NCBI GenBank assembly: GCA_027618995.1
Contig: JAQCGO010000002.1
Span: 1-64,000, forward strand
Direction: 5' to 3'
Origin: Pseudomonadota bacterium
GTDB lineage: Bacteria > Pseudomonadota > Gammaproteobacteria > Steroidobacterales > Woeseiaceae
Length of the DNA: 64,000 bases
Shown one piece after another: positions 1 through 9,593 of the stretch (position 1 is its first letter; the number at the start of each line of letters is the position of its first letter). Below the pieces are notes generated by a model. That model ran no database searches and was not told where the DNA came from. It worked only from the letters and a program-made list of their open reading frames with translations. A program made the position numbers and the translations under genes.

Positions 1-23
1 GGCCCTGATTCTTCTGCACAAAA

Positions 24-60
24 AAATACCCGGGGCCCCTTACGGAACCCCGGTATTTTT
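24..60 (-). terminator. Rho-independent terminator downstream of tRNA-Val/tRNA-Asp
   Basis: An inverted repeat pairs AAAAATACC-GGGG with CCCCGGTATTTTT, with one bulged C and a short loop. Read on the minus strand it lies directly after the tRNA-Asp CCA end and finishes in a T-run, so it most likely ends the tRNA transcript. The flanking A/T runs would let it work in both directions. Confidence 0.75.
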
Positions 61-63
61 CGT

Positions 64-140
64 TGGCGGAGTGGACGGGACTCGAACCCGCGACCCCCGG
101 CGTGACAGGCCGGTATTCTAACCAGCTGAACTACCACTCC
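64..140 (-). tRNA. tRNA-Asp (GTC)
   Basis: The minus strand folds as a standard 77-nt tRNA. The acceptor stem is GGAGTGG/CCACTCC, the discriminator is G and the CCA end is encoded. The anticodon loop CTGTCAC gives GTC, and the T-arm GGTTCGAGTCC is canonical. It lies 6 bases after tRNA-Val in the same orientation, so the two are probably processed from one precursor ending at the terminator at 24-60. Confidence 0.95.
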
Positions 141-146
141 GAACTT

Positions 147-222
147 TGGTGGGTGCTGACGGGATCGAACCGCCGACCCTCGCCTTGTAAGGGCGACGCT
201 CTACCAGCTGAGCTAAGCACCC
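147..222 (-). tRNA. tRNA-Val (TAC)
   Basis: This is a 76-nt minus-strand tRNA with acceptor stem GGGTGCT/AGCACCC, discriminator A and encoded CCA. The anticodon loop CTTACAA gives TAC. The D-arm (TAGCTCAGCTGGTAGAGC) and T-arm (GGTTCGATCCC) are canonical. It precedes tRNA-Asp in the same transcript. Confidence 0.95.
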
Positions 223-318
223 AGAAAACTTTCGCAGGAGCAGCGTTAGCCGCATAAAACGAGGCCTGGAGGCCATCCTACAATCGGTTTGCTCGACCCC
301 CCCTGGGCGAGCGGCGCG

Positions 319-591
319 CTAGTTTACGGCATCCTTCAGGCCTTTGCCAGCCTTGAAACCAGGAACATTGCTCGCCTTAATTTTGATCGCTTCACCGGTT
401 CTCGGATTACGGCCCGTGCGTTCTGCACGTGCTTTTACACCGAAGGTACCGAAACCGATCAGCGAGCCCGAGCCGCCGTTTGCCAGCGTTCCCTGAATCA
501 CATTCAGCACTCCATCTACCGCTTTTGCAGCCTCGGAACGCGATAGTCCTGCCGCACTTGCAACTGCATCGACCAGTTCACCCTTATTCAT
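319..591 (-). CDS. hupB: DNA-binding protein HU (beta type)
   Basis: A 90-residue histone-like nucleoid protein of the usual family length. It starts MNKGELVDAVA and carries the signature GFGTFGVKARAERTGRNP (about residues 46-63), which forms the beta-arm that inserts into the DNA minor groove. HU works as a dimer that bends and compacts DNA. The gene lies downstream of lon on the same strand, the usual lon-hupB order in Gammaproteobacteria, but it has its own strong promoter in the 185-base gap (718-746). The start follows AAGGGTGAAATC, a reasonable ribosome-binding site. Confidence 0.96.
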   Translation of the reverse strand: MNKGELVDAVASAAGLSRSEAAKAVDGVLNVIQGTLANGGSGSLIGFGTFGVKARAERTGRNPRTGEAIKIKASNVPGFKAGKGLKDAVN

Positions 592-717
592 GATTTCACC
601 CTTGCAGATTGATTAAAGACATCGAAAGAAATTGATCAATCCAGCGAGCCCTCACCAGGAGTCACAATCCGCTGAATCACCGTTGGCAACTCCGTGCCAC
701 CGCCAATAGCTGCAATG

Positions 718-746
718 CTTATACCAACTGACCCAAACACCGTCAA
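718..746 (-). promoter_or_regulatory. Sigma-70-type promoter for hupB
   Basis: On the minus strand a -35 TTGACG (741-746) is separated by exactly 17 bases from a -10 TATAAG (718-723), in the gap between lon and hupB and about 125 bases before the HU start codon. The match and spacing are close to consensus. The long leader is notable, but I see no recognised riboswitch in it. Confidence 0.6.
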
Positions 747-776
747 ATTTCCTGTAACCACGCGGGTTGCAGCACT

Positions 777-3236
777 TTAGTGCGGGCGGACAATATCCTC
801 GGATTTCGTCTCTGATTCGGAGGATTTCGGCTCCACCTCGGTCGCTTCTTTCGCAGTCTCGGGCACCGGCATGTGAGCCAGTGCATGCTGCAACACCTGG
901 TCAATCCATTTCACTGGAACAATCGTCAGCTTGTCTTTGATGTTCTTCGGTATTTCGGCGAGATCCTTTTCGTTTTCCTCGGGGATCAGGACCGTGCCGA
1001 TACCGCCACGGTGGGCCGCCAGCAGCTTCTCCTTGAGGCCGCCAATCGGCAAGATCTCGCCTCGCAAGGTGATCTCGCCGGTCATGGCCACATTGCTCTT
1101 GACCGGCATGTTGGTCAATGCCGACACCAGCGCAGTGCACATGCCAACTCCCGCACTCGGTCCGTCTTTCGGAGTGGCACCTTCCGGCACGTGGATATGC
1201 ACGTCGAACTTCTGGTGGAAGTCTTCATCGATGCCGAGAACCTTGGCCCGGCTTCGCACTACGGTCATGGCTGCCTGGATCGATTCGGTCATGACCTCAC
1301 CCAGCTGACCCGTGAAATTGTGCTTGCCCTTACCGGGCACGATCGCGGCCTCGATCGTCAGCAGCTCACCGCCGGCCTCGGTCCAGGCCAGGCCCGTAAC
1401 CTGACCGACCTGGTCATTGCCCTCTGCCTTGCCGAACCGGAAGCGGCGCACGCCGAGGTATTTTTTCATGCTCTTCGTTGAGATCGTGACGCGCGTCGCG
1501 CGTGGTTTCAGCAACAGTGACTTCACGACCTTGCGGCAGATCTTCGAAATCTCGCGCTCCAGGTTGCGTACACCCGACTCACGCGTGTAATGCTGAATGA
1601 TGTCGAGGACGGCGCCTTCAGCAATCTTGAGTTCGTTTTCCTTGAGACCGTTTTCCTTCAGCTGCTTCGGAATCAGGTAGCGCATCGCGATATTGAGCTT
1701 TTCATCCTCGGTGTAGCCCGGGATGCGAATAACCTCCATGCGATCGAGCAGTGGCGGCGGAATATTGAGGCTGTTGGCGGTACACACAAACATCACGTCG
1801 GAGAGATCGAAATCGACCTCAAGGTAATGATCCTGGAAGGTCGAATTCTGTTCAGGATCGAGCACCTCAAGCAAAGCGGACGACGGATCGCCGCGGAAGT
1901 CCATCGCCATCTTGTCGACTTCATCGAGCAGAAACAGCGGATTGCGAACACCCGTCTTGCCGAGGTTCTGGATGATCTTGCCCGGCATGGAGCCGATGTA
2001 CGTACGACGATGGCCGCGGATCTCAGCCTCATCACGTACGCCGCCCAATGACATGCGTACGAACTTGCGATTGGTGGCACGCGCGATGCTCTGCCCCAGC
2101 GAGGTCTTGCCAACACCGGGCGGGCCAACGAGGCACAGGATCGGACCTTTCGGACGATCGACCCGTTGTTGCACGGCCAAATACTCGAGGATGCGCTCTT
2201 TGACTTTCTCGAGGCCGTAGTGATCCGCTTCGAGAACCTCCTCGGCGCGCGCCAAATCTTTGAGTATCTTGCTGCGTTTCTTCCACGGCGCTTTCAACAA
2301 CCAGTCGATGTAGTTGCGCACGACCGTCGCTTCAGCCGACATTGGCGACATCAACTTCAGCTTGTTGAGCTCCGACGTCGCTTTTTCCCTGGCCTCTTTC
2401 GACATGCCGGCCTTCGCGATCTTGTCTTCAAGATCAGCCATTTCATTCGGTGCATCGTCCATTTCACCGAGTTCTTTCTGAATCGCCTTCATCTGCTCGT
2501 TCAGGTAGTACTCGCGCTGGCTTTTTTCCATCTGTTGCTTGACGCGGCCGCGAATTCGCTTCTCGATGTGCAATACATCGATCTCTCCCTCGATGATGCC
2601 GAGGATGTGTTCCAGACGTGACTTGACGTCCTGGATCTCGAGAATGCGTTGTTTCTCTGACAGCTTGAGCGCCATGTGTGCCGCGACGGTATCCGCCAGC
2701 CGGCCCGGCTCATCGATACCTGACAGCGACGTCAGAATCTCGGGTGGCACTTTCTTGTTCAGTTTCACGTACTGTTCAAACTGCGCAATGACCGAACGCA
2801 CCAGAACGTCAATCTCGCGCTCGTCGACACGATCATCCTCACTGAGCACCGTAATCTCGGCCGAGAAATAGTCCGACACGTTGAAGCGGTCAATCAGGGC
2901 GCGCTCGGCGCCCTCGACCAGCACCTTGACGGTGCCATCCGGCAACTTGAGCAGCTGCAGAATCGTCGCTAAGGTGCCAACCTCATATAGATCAGAGGGT
3001 TGCGGGTCGTCAAGATCCGCCTTCTTCTGCGCAACCAGCAAAATGCGTTTGCCGGCGACCATGGCCTTGTCCAGCGCGATAATGGACTTGTCGCGTCCCA
3101 CAAACAGTGGGATGACCATGTGCGGATAGACAACGACATCACGCAACGGCAATACCGGTACACCGGACGCATCGCCCTTCGATTCACCTTCGCTAATCAG
3201 ATCGTGTTCAGTCACCTGGTCTAACCTCGTTTGCAT
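777..3236 (-). CDS. lon: ATP-dependent protease La (Lon)
   Basis: An 819-residue cytoplasmic AAA+ protease that degrades misfolded and regulatory proteins. Domains run in the normal order: LON substrate-binding domain ([15 protein letters not shown], about 27-220), coiled-coil segment, AAA+ domain with Walker [10 protein letters not shown] (about 370) and FLLDEVDKM Walker B, then the protease domain with the catalytic Ser in [11 protein letters not shown] and the Lys in [17 protein letters not shown]. The length fits the family (about 784-820). It has an acidic tail of about 30 residues beyond the usual end. It sits between clpX upstream and hupB downstream; a terminator separates it from clpX, so it probably has its own promoter. 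Confidence 0.98.
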   Translation of the reverse strand: MQTRLDQVTEHDLISEGESKGDASGVPVLPLRDVVVYPHMVIPLFVGRDKSIIALDKAMVAGKRILLVAQKKADLDDPQPSDLYEVGTLATILQLLKLPDGTVKVLVEGAERALIDRFNVSDYFSAEITVLSEDDRVDEREIDVLVRSVIAQFEQYVKLNKKVPPEILTSLSGIDEPGRLADTVAAHMALKLSEKQRILEIQDVKSRLEHILGIIEGEIDVLHIEKRIRGRVKQQMEKSQREYYLNEQMKAIQKELGEMDDAPNEMADLEDKIAKAGMSKEAREKATSELNKLKLMSPMSAEATVVRNYIDWLLKAPWKKRSKILKDLARAEEVLEADHYGLEKVKERILEYLAVQQRVDRPKGPILCLVGPPGVGKTSLGQSIARATNRKFVRMSLGGVRDEAEIRGHRRTYIGSMPGKIIQNLGKTGVRNPLFLLDEVDKMAMDFRGDPSSALLEVLDPEQNSTFQDHYLEVDFDLSDVMFVCTANSLNIPPPLLDRMEVIRIPGYTEDEKLNIAMRYLIPKQLKENGLKENELKIAEGAVLDIIQHYTRESGVRNLEREISKICRKVVKSLLLKPRATRVTISTKSMKKYLGVRRFRFGKAEGNDQVGQVTGLAWTEAGGELLTIEAAIVPGKGKHNFTGQLGEVMTESIQAAMTVVRSRAKVLGIDEDFHQKFDVHIHVPEGATPKDGPSAGVGMCTALVSALTNMPVKSNVAMTGEITLRGEILPIGGLKEKLLAAHRGGIGTVLIPEENEKDLAEIPKNIKDKLTIVPVKWIDQVLQHALAHMPVPETAKEATEVEPKSSESETKSEDIVRPH

Positions 3237-3282
3237 GTGCTGTCAGCGGACATGCGTCCAATACCTGCCTTTTCAATCCAAT

Positions 3283-3321
3283 CAAAAAAGAGCTCAGGGC
3301 CTTTTCTCTCGAAAAGGCCCT
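3283..3321 (-). terminator. Rho-independent terminator after clpX
   Basis: A perfect 10-bp stem (AGGGCCTTTT at 3296-3305 paired with AAAAGGCCCT at 3312-3321) is followed on the minus strand by GAGCTCTTTTTTG. It lies 26 bases past the clpX stop codon and before lon, separating the clp operon from lon. Confidence 0.8.
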
Positions 3322-3346
3322 GCTCCCCATGTTCCGATCATTATTA

Positions 3347-4669
3347 TTACGCGCCGTCGGAGCCAGTTAGCCGCGGCCGCTGCACTCGTTCAGTGTTGGT
3401 CGCCGGCTTTTCATCCGACTCGTAAATTACATATGGCTGGGTCTCGCCGCTGACCACTGACTCATCGACGACGACCTTCTTGGCGTTAATCGACGATGGC
3501 AGGTCATACATGGTTTCCAGCAATATATTTTCCAGGATTGTGCGCAGACCACGGGCACCCGTCTTGCGCTCCATCGCGCGTGTCGCAACGGCTTTCAATG
3601 CCTCTTCACGGAATTCGAGATCCACGCCTTCCATCTCGAATAATTTGCGGTACTGCTTCGTCAGCGCATTTTTCGGTTCCAGCAGGATCTGAATCAGGGC
3701 CGACTCGTCCAATTCCTCAAGCGTCGCTAACACCGGAAGGCGGCCGACGAATTCGGGAATCAGACCAAAGCGAATCAGGTCCTCCGGCTCGACGTCATGC
3801 AGCAGCGCACCAACGCTTCGTTCATTTTCCTTCGTCTTGATGTCGGCCACGAAGCCAATGCCGCTTTTTGACGATCGATTCAGAATAATCTTGTCGAGGC
3901 CGCCAAACGCACCGCCACAAATGAACAGGATATTGCTCGTGTCGACCTGTAAAAATTCCTGCTGCGGATGCTTGCGCCCACCTTGCGGCGGAACGGACGC
4001 GATCGTGCCCTCGATCAGCTTCAACAAGGCCTGTTGCACGCCTTCGCCCGACACGTCGCGGGTAATTGAAGGGTTGTCCGATTTGCGCGAGATCTTGTCG
4101 ATTTCGTCAATATAGACGATGCCGGCCTGCGCCTTCTCGACGTCGTAATCGCATTTTTGCAGCAATTTCTGGATGATGTTTTCGACGTCCTCGCCGACAT
4201 AGCCCGCCTCTGTCAGGGTCGTCGCATCAGCGATCGTAAACGGCACATTGAGCAGTCGCGCCAGGGTCTCCGCCAGCAACGTCTTGCCGCAACCCGTCGG
4301 GCCTATGAGCAGGATATTGCTCTTGGCGAGCTCGACAGCATCTTTGCTGCGATCATCCTGGCGATTCTTCAGCCGTTTGTAATGGTTGTACACGGCCACT
4401 GCGAGTACTTTCTTGGCCCTTGACTGGCCAATGACGTACTCGTCGAGAATCGCCTTGATTTCCTTAGGCTTGGGCAGCTTGTCGTGCCCGCTTTCGCTCT
4501 TGTCCTCGAGCTCTTCGCGAATTATGTCATTGCACAGCTCGACGCATTCGTCGCAGATGAAGACCGATGGGCCCGCAATCAGTTTACGGACTTCGTGCTG
4601 GCTTTTGCCGCAAAAAGAGCAATAAAGGAGTTTTCCGTCCTCGTTCTTACCGCGGGAATCATCGCTCAT
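3347..4669 (-). CDS. clpX: ATP-dependent Clp protease ATP-binding subunit ClpX
   Basis: A 440-residue AAA+ unfoldase that recognises tagged substrates and feeds them to ClpP. The N-terminal zinc-binding domain has cysteines 17, 20, 39 and 42. The AAA+ module shows Walker A GPTGCGKT, pore loop GYVGEDVE and Walker [11 protein letters not shown]. Its length is close to the E. coli protein (424), with a slightly longer tail. clpP lies immediately upstream, but a 136-base gap with its own promoter-like sequence (4721-4749) suggests clpX can be transcribed alone. Confidence 0.98.
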   Translation of the reverse strand: MSDDSRGKNEDGKLLYCSFCGKSQHEVRKLIAGPSVFICDECVELCNDIIREELEDKSESGHDKLPKPKEIKAILDEYVIGQSRAKKVLAVAVYNHYKRLKNRQDDRSKDAVELAKSNILLIGPTGCGKTLLAETLARLLNVPFTIADATTLTEAGYVGEDVENIIQKLLQKCDYDVEKAQAGIVYIDEIDKISRKSDNPSITRDVSGEGVQQALLKLIEGTIASVPPQGGRKHPQQEFLQVDTSNILFICGGAFGGLDKIILNRSSKSGIGFVADIKTKENERSVGALLHDVEPEDLIRFGLIPEFVGRLPVLATLEELDESALIQILLEPKNALTKQYRKLFEMEGVDLEFREEALKAVATRAMERKTGARGLRTILENILLETMYDLPSSINAKKVVVDESVVSGETQPYVIYESDEKPATNTERVQRPRLTGSDGA

Positions 4670-4720
4670 AAGGAAATAGCCTCTGTGACAATAAAATCAG
4701 TCGCTTAGAGCGACCGAGAG

Positions 4721-4749
4721 TATATAACATGCAGCAATTCGGGGTGCAA
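4721..4749 (-). promoter_or_regulatory. Candidate promoter for clpX, with leader hairpin
   Basis: On the minus strand TTGCAC (4744-4749) and TATATA (4721-4726) are separated by 17 bases, about 50 bases before the clpX start codon. Just downstream in the leader (4700-4714) is a perfect 6-bp stem with a three-base loop, GTCGCTCTAAGCGAC. The hexamers are recognised by eye only. Confidence 0.5.
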
Positions 4750-4805
4750 AGGACCACGTCCCATAAGCGGCACACTTAACTCATAACTATTTGATTTTTA
4801 AGGGT

Positions 4806-5429
4806 TCAGACCTTAGTGCTATTGCCTATATCCTTGCGCTGGGCAAGGACCGTGTCGATGAGCCCGTATTCAACGGCTTCGTGTGCGCTCTTGAAATTGT
4901 CGCGCTCGAGGTCTTTTTCGATCTGCTCGACCGACTGACCCGTGTGTTTTGCCATGATGGCATTGAGCCGGGCCTTGAGTTCCATCGTTTCCTTGGCATG
5001 GATGCTGATATCGGTCGCCTGTCCCTGATAGCCGGCGCTCGGCTGATGCACCATGATCCGGGAATGCGGGAGCGCGAAGCGCTTGCCTTTCGTACCCCCC
5101 GCCAGCAGCAGTGCACCCATACTCGCCGCCTGTCCGCAGCAAATCGTACTGACATCGCAATTGATGAATTGCATCGTGTCATAGATCGACAGGCCGGCCG
5201 TCACCACGCCGCCTGGTGAGTTGATGTACAGGTGAATGTCCTTGTCAGCGTTTTCCGATTCCAGGAACAGAAGCTGCGCGACAATCAGGTTCGCCATCTG
5301 ATCTTCGACCGGCCCAACGATGAATACCAAACGATCCTTCAACAGCCGCGAGTAGATGTCGTAGGCGCGTTCGCCTCGAGCCGTTTGTTCGACGACCATT
5401 GGTACAAGATTCAGTGCCTGTGCGCTCAT
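4806..5429 (-). CDS. clpP: ATP-dependent Clp protease proteolytic subunit ClpP
   Basis: A 207-residue serine peptidase that forms the tetradecameric chamber used with ClpX or ClpA. The catalytic triad is Ser103 ([11 protein letters not shown]), His128 ([10 protein letters not shown]) and Asp177 (LERDNFKSA). The offset of about 6 residues from the mature E. coli numbering matches a short processed propeptide. The gene follows tig by 13 bases in the conserved tig-clpP-clpX order and is probably cotranscribed with tig. Confidence 0.98.
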   Translation of the reverse strand: MSAQALNLVPMVVEQTARGERAYDIYSRLLKDRLVFIVGPVEDQMANLIVAQLLFLESENADKDIHLYINSPGGVVTAGLSIYDTMQFINCDVSTICCGQAASMGALLLAGGTKGKRFALPHSRIMVHQPSAGYQGQATDISIHAKETMELKARLNAIMAKHTGQSVEQIEKDLERDNFKSAHEAVEYGLIDTVLAQRKDIGNSTKV

Positions 5430-5442
5430 ATCCAGTCCTGTC

Positions 5443-6738
5443 TTAATTTTGCGGTTTCATATAGTCGTTGAAGGCCACTTTCCTAGCCGTCACCTTGCCA
5501 TTGGCCATGAGCCAGTCTATCGCCTGTTGCTCCAGCACCATCGGCTCGATTTTCTCAACGATTTGCGGGTTACTCATGTACATATTGACCATGTCATCAG
5601 AACTCTCATAACCGGCACACATCTGCTCAACGCGAACACGAACCATAGCCGAATCCACAGTCAGACTTTGATCTGTGATCAACTGCCGGATTAACAAGCC
5701 CAGGCGCACACGTTTTTCAGCCATTTCGGCAAAATTCTCCAGCGCCGGCGCCTTGGCGGCATCCTCGACACCCAGGCGCTGCATTGCGTCGCGCTGCATC
5801 GCGTGCATTTCCTGATGTTTCAGGGTTTTCGGAATATCGATGTTGTTTGTTTCAAGCAAAGCGGCAATGACCTGGTCGCGAGTGTCCTGGCTTACTCTGG
5901 CATCCGCCTCGCGCCGCATGTTCTCTTTAACATCTTCAATAAACCTGTCGATGCCACCCTCTGCAATCCCAAACATCGCAGCAAATTCGTCGTCCACCGG
6001 TGGCAGAACCTGCTCTTCGACGCGATGCGTGACAACCGCAAAGTCGACTTTTTTCCCCTGCAGTTCTTCCGCCTGATAGTCCTTCGGGAACTTCACCTTG
6101 AACGATTTTTCGTCGCCGGCCTTGATGCCGAACAGCGCTTTCTCAAAGTCCTCCAGCATTTGTCCCTCGCCGAGCACGACAGCGATCTCACGGCCCTTGC
6201 CGCCAGCAATCGGTTCGCCTTTCAGAGTCCCGTCAAAATCGACTATCACCCGGTCGCCCTTGCTGCTGGCGCGTGCCACTTCCTTCCAGCTGGCTTTCTG
6301 GTGCTGCAGTTTTTCCAGCATCGAATTGAGATCTGGCTTGCCGATCGTGATCTCGGGCCTGGAAACCTTTATCTGATCCAGCTTTTTCAACGTGACTTCA
6401 GGCATGACCTCAAACGTCGCGACATAGACGAGTCCCTTACCGTCCTGGGTCTTTTGCGGTTCGATGTTCGGACCACCGGCTGGGTGCAGGTTTTCCCTGC
6501 GTACGGCTTCGGAATAACTCTTGCGCATCATGTCCGACAGCACTTCCTCACGGATCCGCTGGCCGTAGCGCTGCTTGACCACCTGCGGCGGGACTTTGCC
6601 GGGACGAAATCCCTTGATCTTTGCTGTCTTGCCAACGGACTTAAGTCGGGAATTAATTTCCTGATCGATAGGTGCAGCCGGCAGCTCAACGCGCATGCGT
6701 CGCTCCAGTTTACCGGTCGATTCAACACTCACCTGCAT
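5443..6738 (-). CDS. tig: Trigger factor (ribosome-associated chaperone)
   Basis: A 431-residue chaperone with peptidyl-prolyl isomerase activity that meets nascent chains at the ribosome exit. The ribosome-binding signature [17 protein letters not shown] is at about residues 43-59. The FKBP-like PPIase domain (about 155-240) includes [20 protein letters not shown], and the helical C-terminal arm completes the standard three-domain layout. The start follows AAGGAAGCAGG. tRNA-Leu lies 40 bases upstream on the same strand without a visible terminator, so tig may be expressed partly from the tRNA promoter. Confidence 0.97.
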   Translation of the reverse strand: MQVSVESTGKLERRMRVELPAAPIDQEINSRLKSVGKTAKIKGFRPGKVPPQVVKQRYGQRIREEVLSDMMRKSYSEAVRRENLHPAGGPNIEPQKTQDGKGLVYVATFEVMPEVTLKKLDQIKVSRPEITIGKPDLNSMLEKLQHQKASWKEVARASSKGDRVIVDFDGTLKGEPIAGGKGREIAVVLGEGQMLEDFEKALFGIKAGDEKSFKVKFPKDYQAEELQGKKVDFAVVTHRVEEQVLPPVDDEFAAMFGIAEGGIDRFIEDVKENMRREADARVSQDTRDQVIAALLETNNIDIPKTLKHQEMHAMQRDAMQRLGVEDAAKAPALENFAEMAEKRVRLGLLIRQLITDQSLTVDSAMVRVRVEQMCAGYESSDDMVNMYMSNPQIVEKIEPMVLEQQAIDWLMANGKVTARKVAFNDYMKPQN

Positions 6739-6778
6739 TACCTGCTTCCTTTTCTATTCTTGAACTTATTCAGAGTTT

Positions 6779-6863
6779 TGGTGCGAAAGGAGAGACTCGA
6801 ACTCTCACGGGTTGTCCCACTGGCACCTAAAGCCAGCGCGTCTACCAATTTCGCCACTTTCGC
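6779..6863 (-). tRNA. tRNA-Leu (TAG)
   Basis: An 85-nt class II tRNA with acceptor stem GCGAAAG/CTTTCGC, discriminator A and encoded CCA. The anticodon loop TTTAGGT gives TAG, and a long variable arm follows, as expected for leucine. A tRNA-Leu upstream of tig is a common gammaproteobacterial arrangement. Confidence 0.94.
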
Positions 6864-6879
6864 GCGCCAGCCGGGTAGT

Positions 6880-7866
6880 CTAGTCGGTCGCAAGAATCTT
6901 GGCCATTAATTCCGGGTCAGCCGGCAGCAATCCCGAGGCTGGCAGCCGCTGCACAAGCTCGCGCCACAATGGCCACATGGCGAATGCTCTCGCGAATAAC
7001 GGCAAGGACTCGTCCACCCGCCCTGCGCCCGCGAGCGTTGCGGCATGCCAGAAAATCATCTCGTGGCTGTCCGGAACCATCGCCTCAGCCGCGCCATAGG
7101 CATCGACGGCCTCTTCGATCTGGTCGCGCATCATGAATTCATCGCCCGCGTTCATCAGATTGTAGGCGCGGGCCATGATCAACAGTCGGCGCAATTCGGG
7201 CAGCGGCGCGGCCAGGTCTTCGACCCGCAGGTCGATAATCCGTCCGCCCCAGGGCGGCAGCGACCGATCCCCGCTGACAACCAGCATCGCCGCGGACTGT
7301 TTGCCGCGTATGTCACCGCCCGCGCCTTCTGCGGCCTCAAGCGCGATCAGCAGGCGCTCCGCCAGATCGCCATCCGCCGACCGATAGGCAGCTGCCATGG
7401 CGGTGCAGACCGTGGATTTCCACATCAGGTTTGCCTGCACCGTGAACGACTCACCGGCAATATCGCAGTGCTCGTTGATCGCCATGTCGCCCGTATGATT
7501 CGCAATCACGCCGTTCGCATCGACCATTCCTACCTGGCGCACATCGGCATGCTCGTCGGCCGCGAGTAACGCCGTCAGTGCCTGGCTGGCATCCTTGCCG
7601 CTACGCATCAATTGCAGCCCAAGCGGGCCGTAGCTCGGATCGACAAACGACTGTGTTGCGACCGCGCCGATGCCGGGCTCGGCCCAAACCACCATCGATC
7701 CGACAGAAAACCAGTGCGACTGAACCGCGACGCCGATCTGCCCTGTCGCCGGGTCCCGCGCAACAATTGAATACGTGTTGACCGGGCGTAACGGCCGGCC
7801 CTCGGCCGCAACACAATGGCCGGACATCAGAACGGCCAATGCCATAAAATAGAACCTGCCTGACAT
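6880..7866 (-). CDS. DUF1028 family Ntn-hydrolase-like protein, exported
   Basis: A 328-residue protein that begins with a hydrophobic signal peptide (about residues 1-21, ending CVAAEG). The DUF1028 signature follows: NTYSIVARDPATGQIGVAVQ, then GIGAVATQSFVDPSYGPLGL. This family has an Ntn-hydrolase-type fold of unknown substrate. The C-terminal 100 residues are helical and TPR-like (MARAYNLMNAGDEFMMRDQ, PLFARAFAMWPL). It is transcribed divergently from the M28 peptidase locus with only 24 bases between the starts, so they may share a control region. The function is not known; a periplasmic location is inferred from the signal peptide. Confidence 0.85.
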   Translation of the reverse strand: MSGRFYFMALAVLMSGHCVAAEGRPLRPVNTYSIVARDPATGQIGVAVQSHWFSVGSMVVWAEPGIGAVATQSFVDPSYGPLGLQLMRSGKDASQALTALLAADEHADVRQVGMVDANGVIANHTGDMAINEHCDIAGESFTVQANLMWKSTVCTAMAAAYRSADGDLAERLLIALEAAEGAGGDIRGKQSAAMLVVSGDRSLPPWGGRIIDLRVEDLAAPLPELRRLLIMARAYNLMNAGDEFMMRDQIEEAVDAYGAAEAMVPDSHEMIFWHAATLAGAGRVDESLPLFARAFAMWPLWRELVQRLPASGLLPADPELMAKILATD

Positions 7867-7890
7867 ATCCGTACTCCTAGGGGAAGAATA

Positions 7891-8544
7891 ATGAAGCTAA
7901 CTATACTCCGATGCCTGATCGCGATGAGTGCACTGGGCCTGAACGCGCCCGGGCATGCAGACGATGAGGTAGAACGCCTGGTCGCGGCGATGCTCGGCGA
8001 CACACCGGTTATCGATGACCTGCACGAACTGACCGACACGATCGGCGCCCGGCCAACCGGCTCGGTCGCCAATCTAAGCGCAGTCGCGTGGGCCGCGCAG
8101 AAATTTCGGCAGGCCGAAGTGGCGGTGATGACCGAAGATTTTGCGATGCCTGCGATCTGGGAAGAGAATTTTGTGACCGCGACGATCGCTGGTGACTCGT
8201 CTTTCGGTGTTGGCGCTGTTGCAAAACCCTTTTCGGCTGCCGCGAACGCTCTCGAGGCACCGTTGCTGGATGCCGGTTTCGGCACCGCGGAAGAATTCGA
8301 GCGACTCGGTGACGCAGCATCAGGAGCATGGTTGCTGGTCGAGACACCGGTCCTCGACGATGTCGTCGGTCTGTCCGGACTGTTCAAAGAATATGCGGAT
8401 GCGGTCGCGATCGAAACACGCGCCGCCCTCGCCAATGTGGCGGGCGTTGTGTTCATGTCTTCGCGGCCGAAAAACCTGCTTTTTCGGCACAATGCAGGTG
8501 CGGGCAGTACGAACGAGCTGGTATTGCTCGTCCTCGAGCGGTAA
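7891..8544 (+). CDS. N-terminal fragment of M28 peptidase (signal peptide and PA-like region)
   Basis: A 217-residue open segment. It starts after AGGGGAAGAATA, a good ribosome-binding site, and has a signal peptide ending in GHADDEV (cleavage near residue 23). It contains the TIGARPTGS motif typical of the start of M28 peptidases, followed by the PA-like insertion (VVFMSSRPKNLLFR). It ends at the premature TAA and contains none of the zinc ligands. Confidence 0.7.
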   Translation: MKLTILRCLIAMSALGLNAPGHADDEVERLVAAMLGDTPVIDDLHELTDTIGARPTGSVANLSAVAWAAQKFRQAEVAVMTEDFAMPAIWEENFVTATIAGDSSFGVGAVAKPFSAAANALEAPLLDAGFGTAEEFERLGDAASGAWLLVETPVLDDVVGLSGLFKEYADAVAIETRAALANVAGVVFMSSRPKNLLFRHNAGAGSTNELVLLVLER

Positions 8545-8592
8545 CACGCGCAACGTGCGCTGCGTCTGTTACGTTCGGGCCAACGCCTCAAC

Positions 8593-9363
8593 ATGACAGC
8601 ATCCGTCGGCGCCGTAACACAGGCAGACTACACCGCCACGAATGTTATCGCAGAGATTCCGGGCCGATCGCGTCCGGAAGAAATCGTCCTGTTCGGTGCA
8701 CATCTCGACTCGCAGGACCTTGGGACGGGCGCACTCGACAATGGCGTCAATGTCGTGATGCTGATCAATATTGCACGACAAATCACGCGCCTTGGACTGC
8801 AGCCCGAGCGCACGATTCGATTCGCGTTGTGGAACGGTGAGGAACAGAACCTGGACGGCTCCTGGAAATACACGGAGCAACATGAAAGCGAACTGGACCA
8901 CCACATTGTGGCCGCCTCGTTTGATATAGGCAGTGGCCGCACGACCGGATTTTTTACCGGCGGTCGTCCGGACCTCGTACCCCTGGTCGACAGTTACCTC
9001 GCCCCTGTCGCCGGCCTCGGCCCGTTCCAACAGATCGATATTCCCCTGGTCGGTACGGACAACTTCGACTTCATGGTTGAGGGCGTGTCGAATTTGATCG
9101 CGATCCAGTCAGACGCCAACTATGCCTCGAACTACCATGCCGAGTCCGACACCTTCGACAAGGTTGACCAGCAGCAACTGCGATTGAACTCTGCGATCTC
9201 GGCGGTGGTTATCTGGGGATTCGCCAACGATTCTGCCCGGCTGCCACGCATGACACACGATGAAATCACCACACTGATCAACGCGACCGACCTGGAACAG
9301 CAGATGAAAAACATGGCTGTCTGGGATGGCTGGGCTAACGGCACGCGGGGAAAGCATGACTAG
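8593..9363 (+). CDS. C-terminal catalytic fragment of M28 peptidase
   Basis: A 256-residue open segment in the same frame as the fragment upstream. All expected M28 co-catalytic zinc ligands are present: His and Asp in AHLDS, Asp in GALDNG, the Glu pair in NGEEQ, Asp in FDIGSG and His in NYHAES. The ATG at 8593 has no obvious ribosome-binding site and lies inside a conserved linker, so independent translation is doubtful. If it is made it would stay in the cytoplasm. Confidence 0.65.
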   Translation: MTASVGAVTQADYTATNVIAEIPGRSRPEEIVLFGAHLDSQDLGTGALDNGVNVVMLINIARQITRLGLQPERTIRFALWNGEEQNLDGSWKYTEQHESELDHHIVAASFDIGSGRTTGFFTGGRPDLVPLVDSYLAPVAGLGPFQQIDIPLVGTDNFDFMVEGVSNLIAIQSDANYASNYHAESDTFDKVDQQQLRLNSAISAVVIWGFANDSARLPRMTHDEITTLINATDLEQQMKNMAVWDGWANGTRGKHD

Positions 9364-9453
9364 ATCGGTCTTATCGATGCCGCGTCTGTCCCCATCCAGC
9401 TACTCGTCGATGAGTACCCGAAAACAGGTCTGGCGGCGACACTTCCGGGGAAC

Positions 9454-9529
9454 TGGTGGGAGGCCAGGGAATCGAACCCTGAACCTGTGGATTAAGAGTC
9501 CATTGCTCTACCAATTGAGCTAGCCTCCC
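9454..9529 (-). tRNA. tRNA-Lys (CTT)
   Basis: A 76-nt minus-strand tRNA with acceptor stem GGGAGGC/GCCTCCC (one G-rich end pair), discriminator A and encoded CCA. The anticodon loop ACTCTTAAT gives CTT. The T-arm GGTTCGATTCC is canonical. It lies between the M28 locus and the DUF4440 gene, both on the other strand. Confidence 0.93.
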
Positions 9530-9593
9530 TCAGGACGGGCGATACTATCAGAACGGCGTCAGAACTCGCAAAGATCCTATGGAGATCCTGAAT

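Larger units (their letters stand above)
7891..9363 (+). pseudogene. M28-family zinc metallopeptidase interrupted by an in-frame TAA
   Basis: Positions 7891-9363 read as one 491-codon frame encoding an exported M28 aminopeptidase-like protein, except for a TAA at 8542-8544 (codon 218). There is no frame change. The sixteen codons between the stop and the next ATG (8593) read as normal M28 linker (HAQRALRLLRSGQRLN). The N-terminal part holds the signal peptide and a PA-like region. The C-terminal part holds the metal ligands (AHLDS, GALDNG, NGEEQ, FDIGSG, NYHAESDT). A single C-to-T change (CAA to TAA) would explain the stop. Without readthrough the secreted enzyme is lost: the first piece lacks catalysis and the second lacks an export signal. 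Confidence 0.8.

Noticed and set aside
3237-3282. A heat-shock (sigma-32) promoter for lon
   Set aside because: TTGAAA is present on the minus strand, but the matching -10 reads GGACGCATGT and fits CCCCAT poorly; not enough to call.
5803-6909. A 368-codon plus-strand open frame
   Set aside because: It is antisense to tig and runs over tRNA-Leu; its product has no recognisable domain and the opposite strand holds a complete trigger factor.
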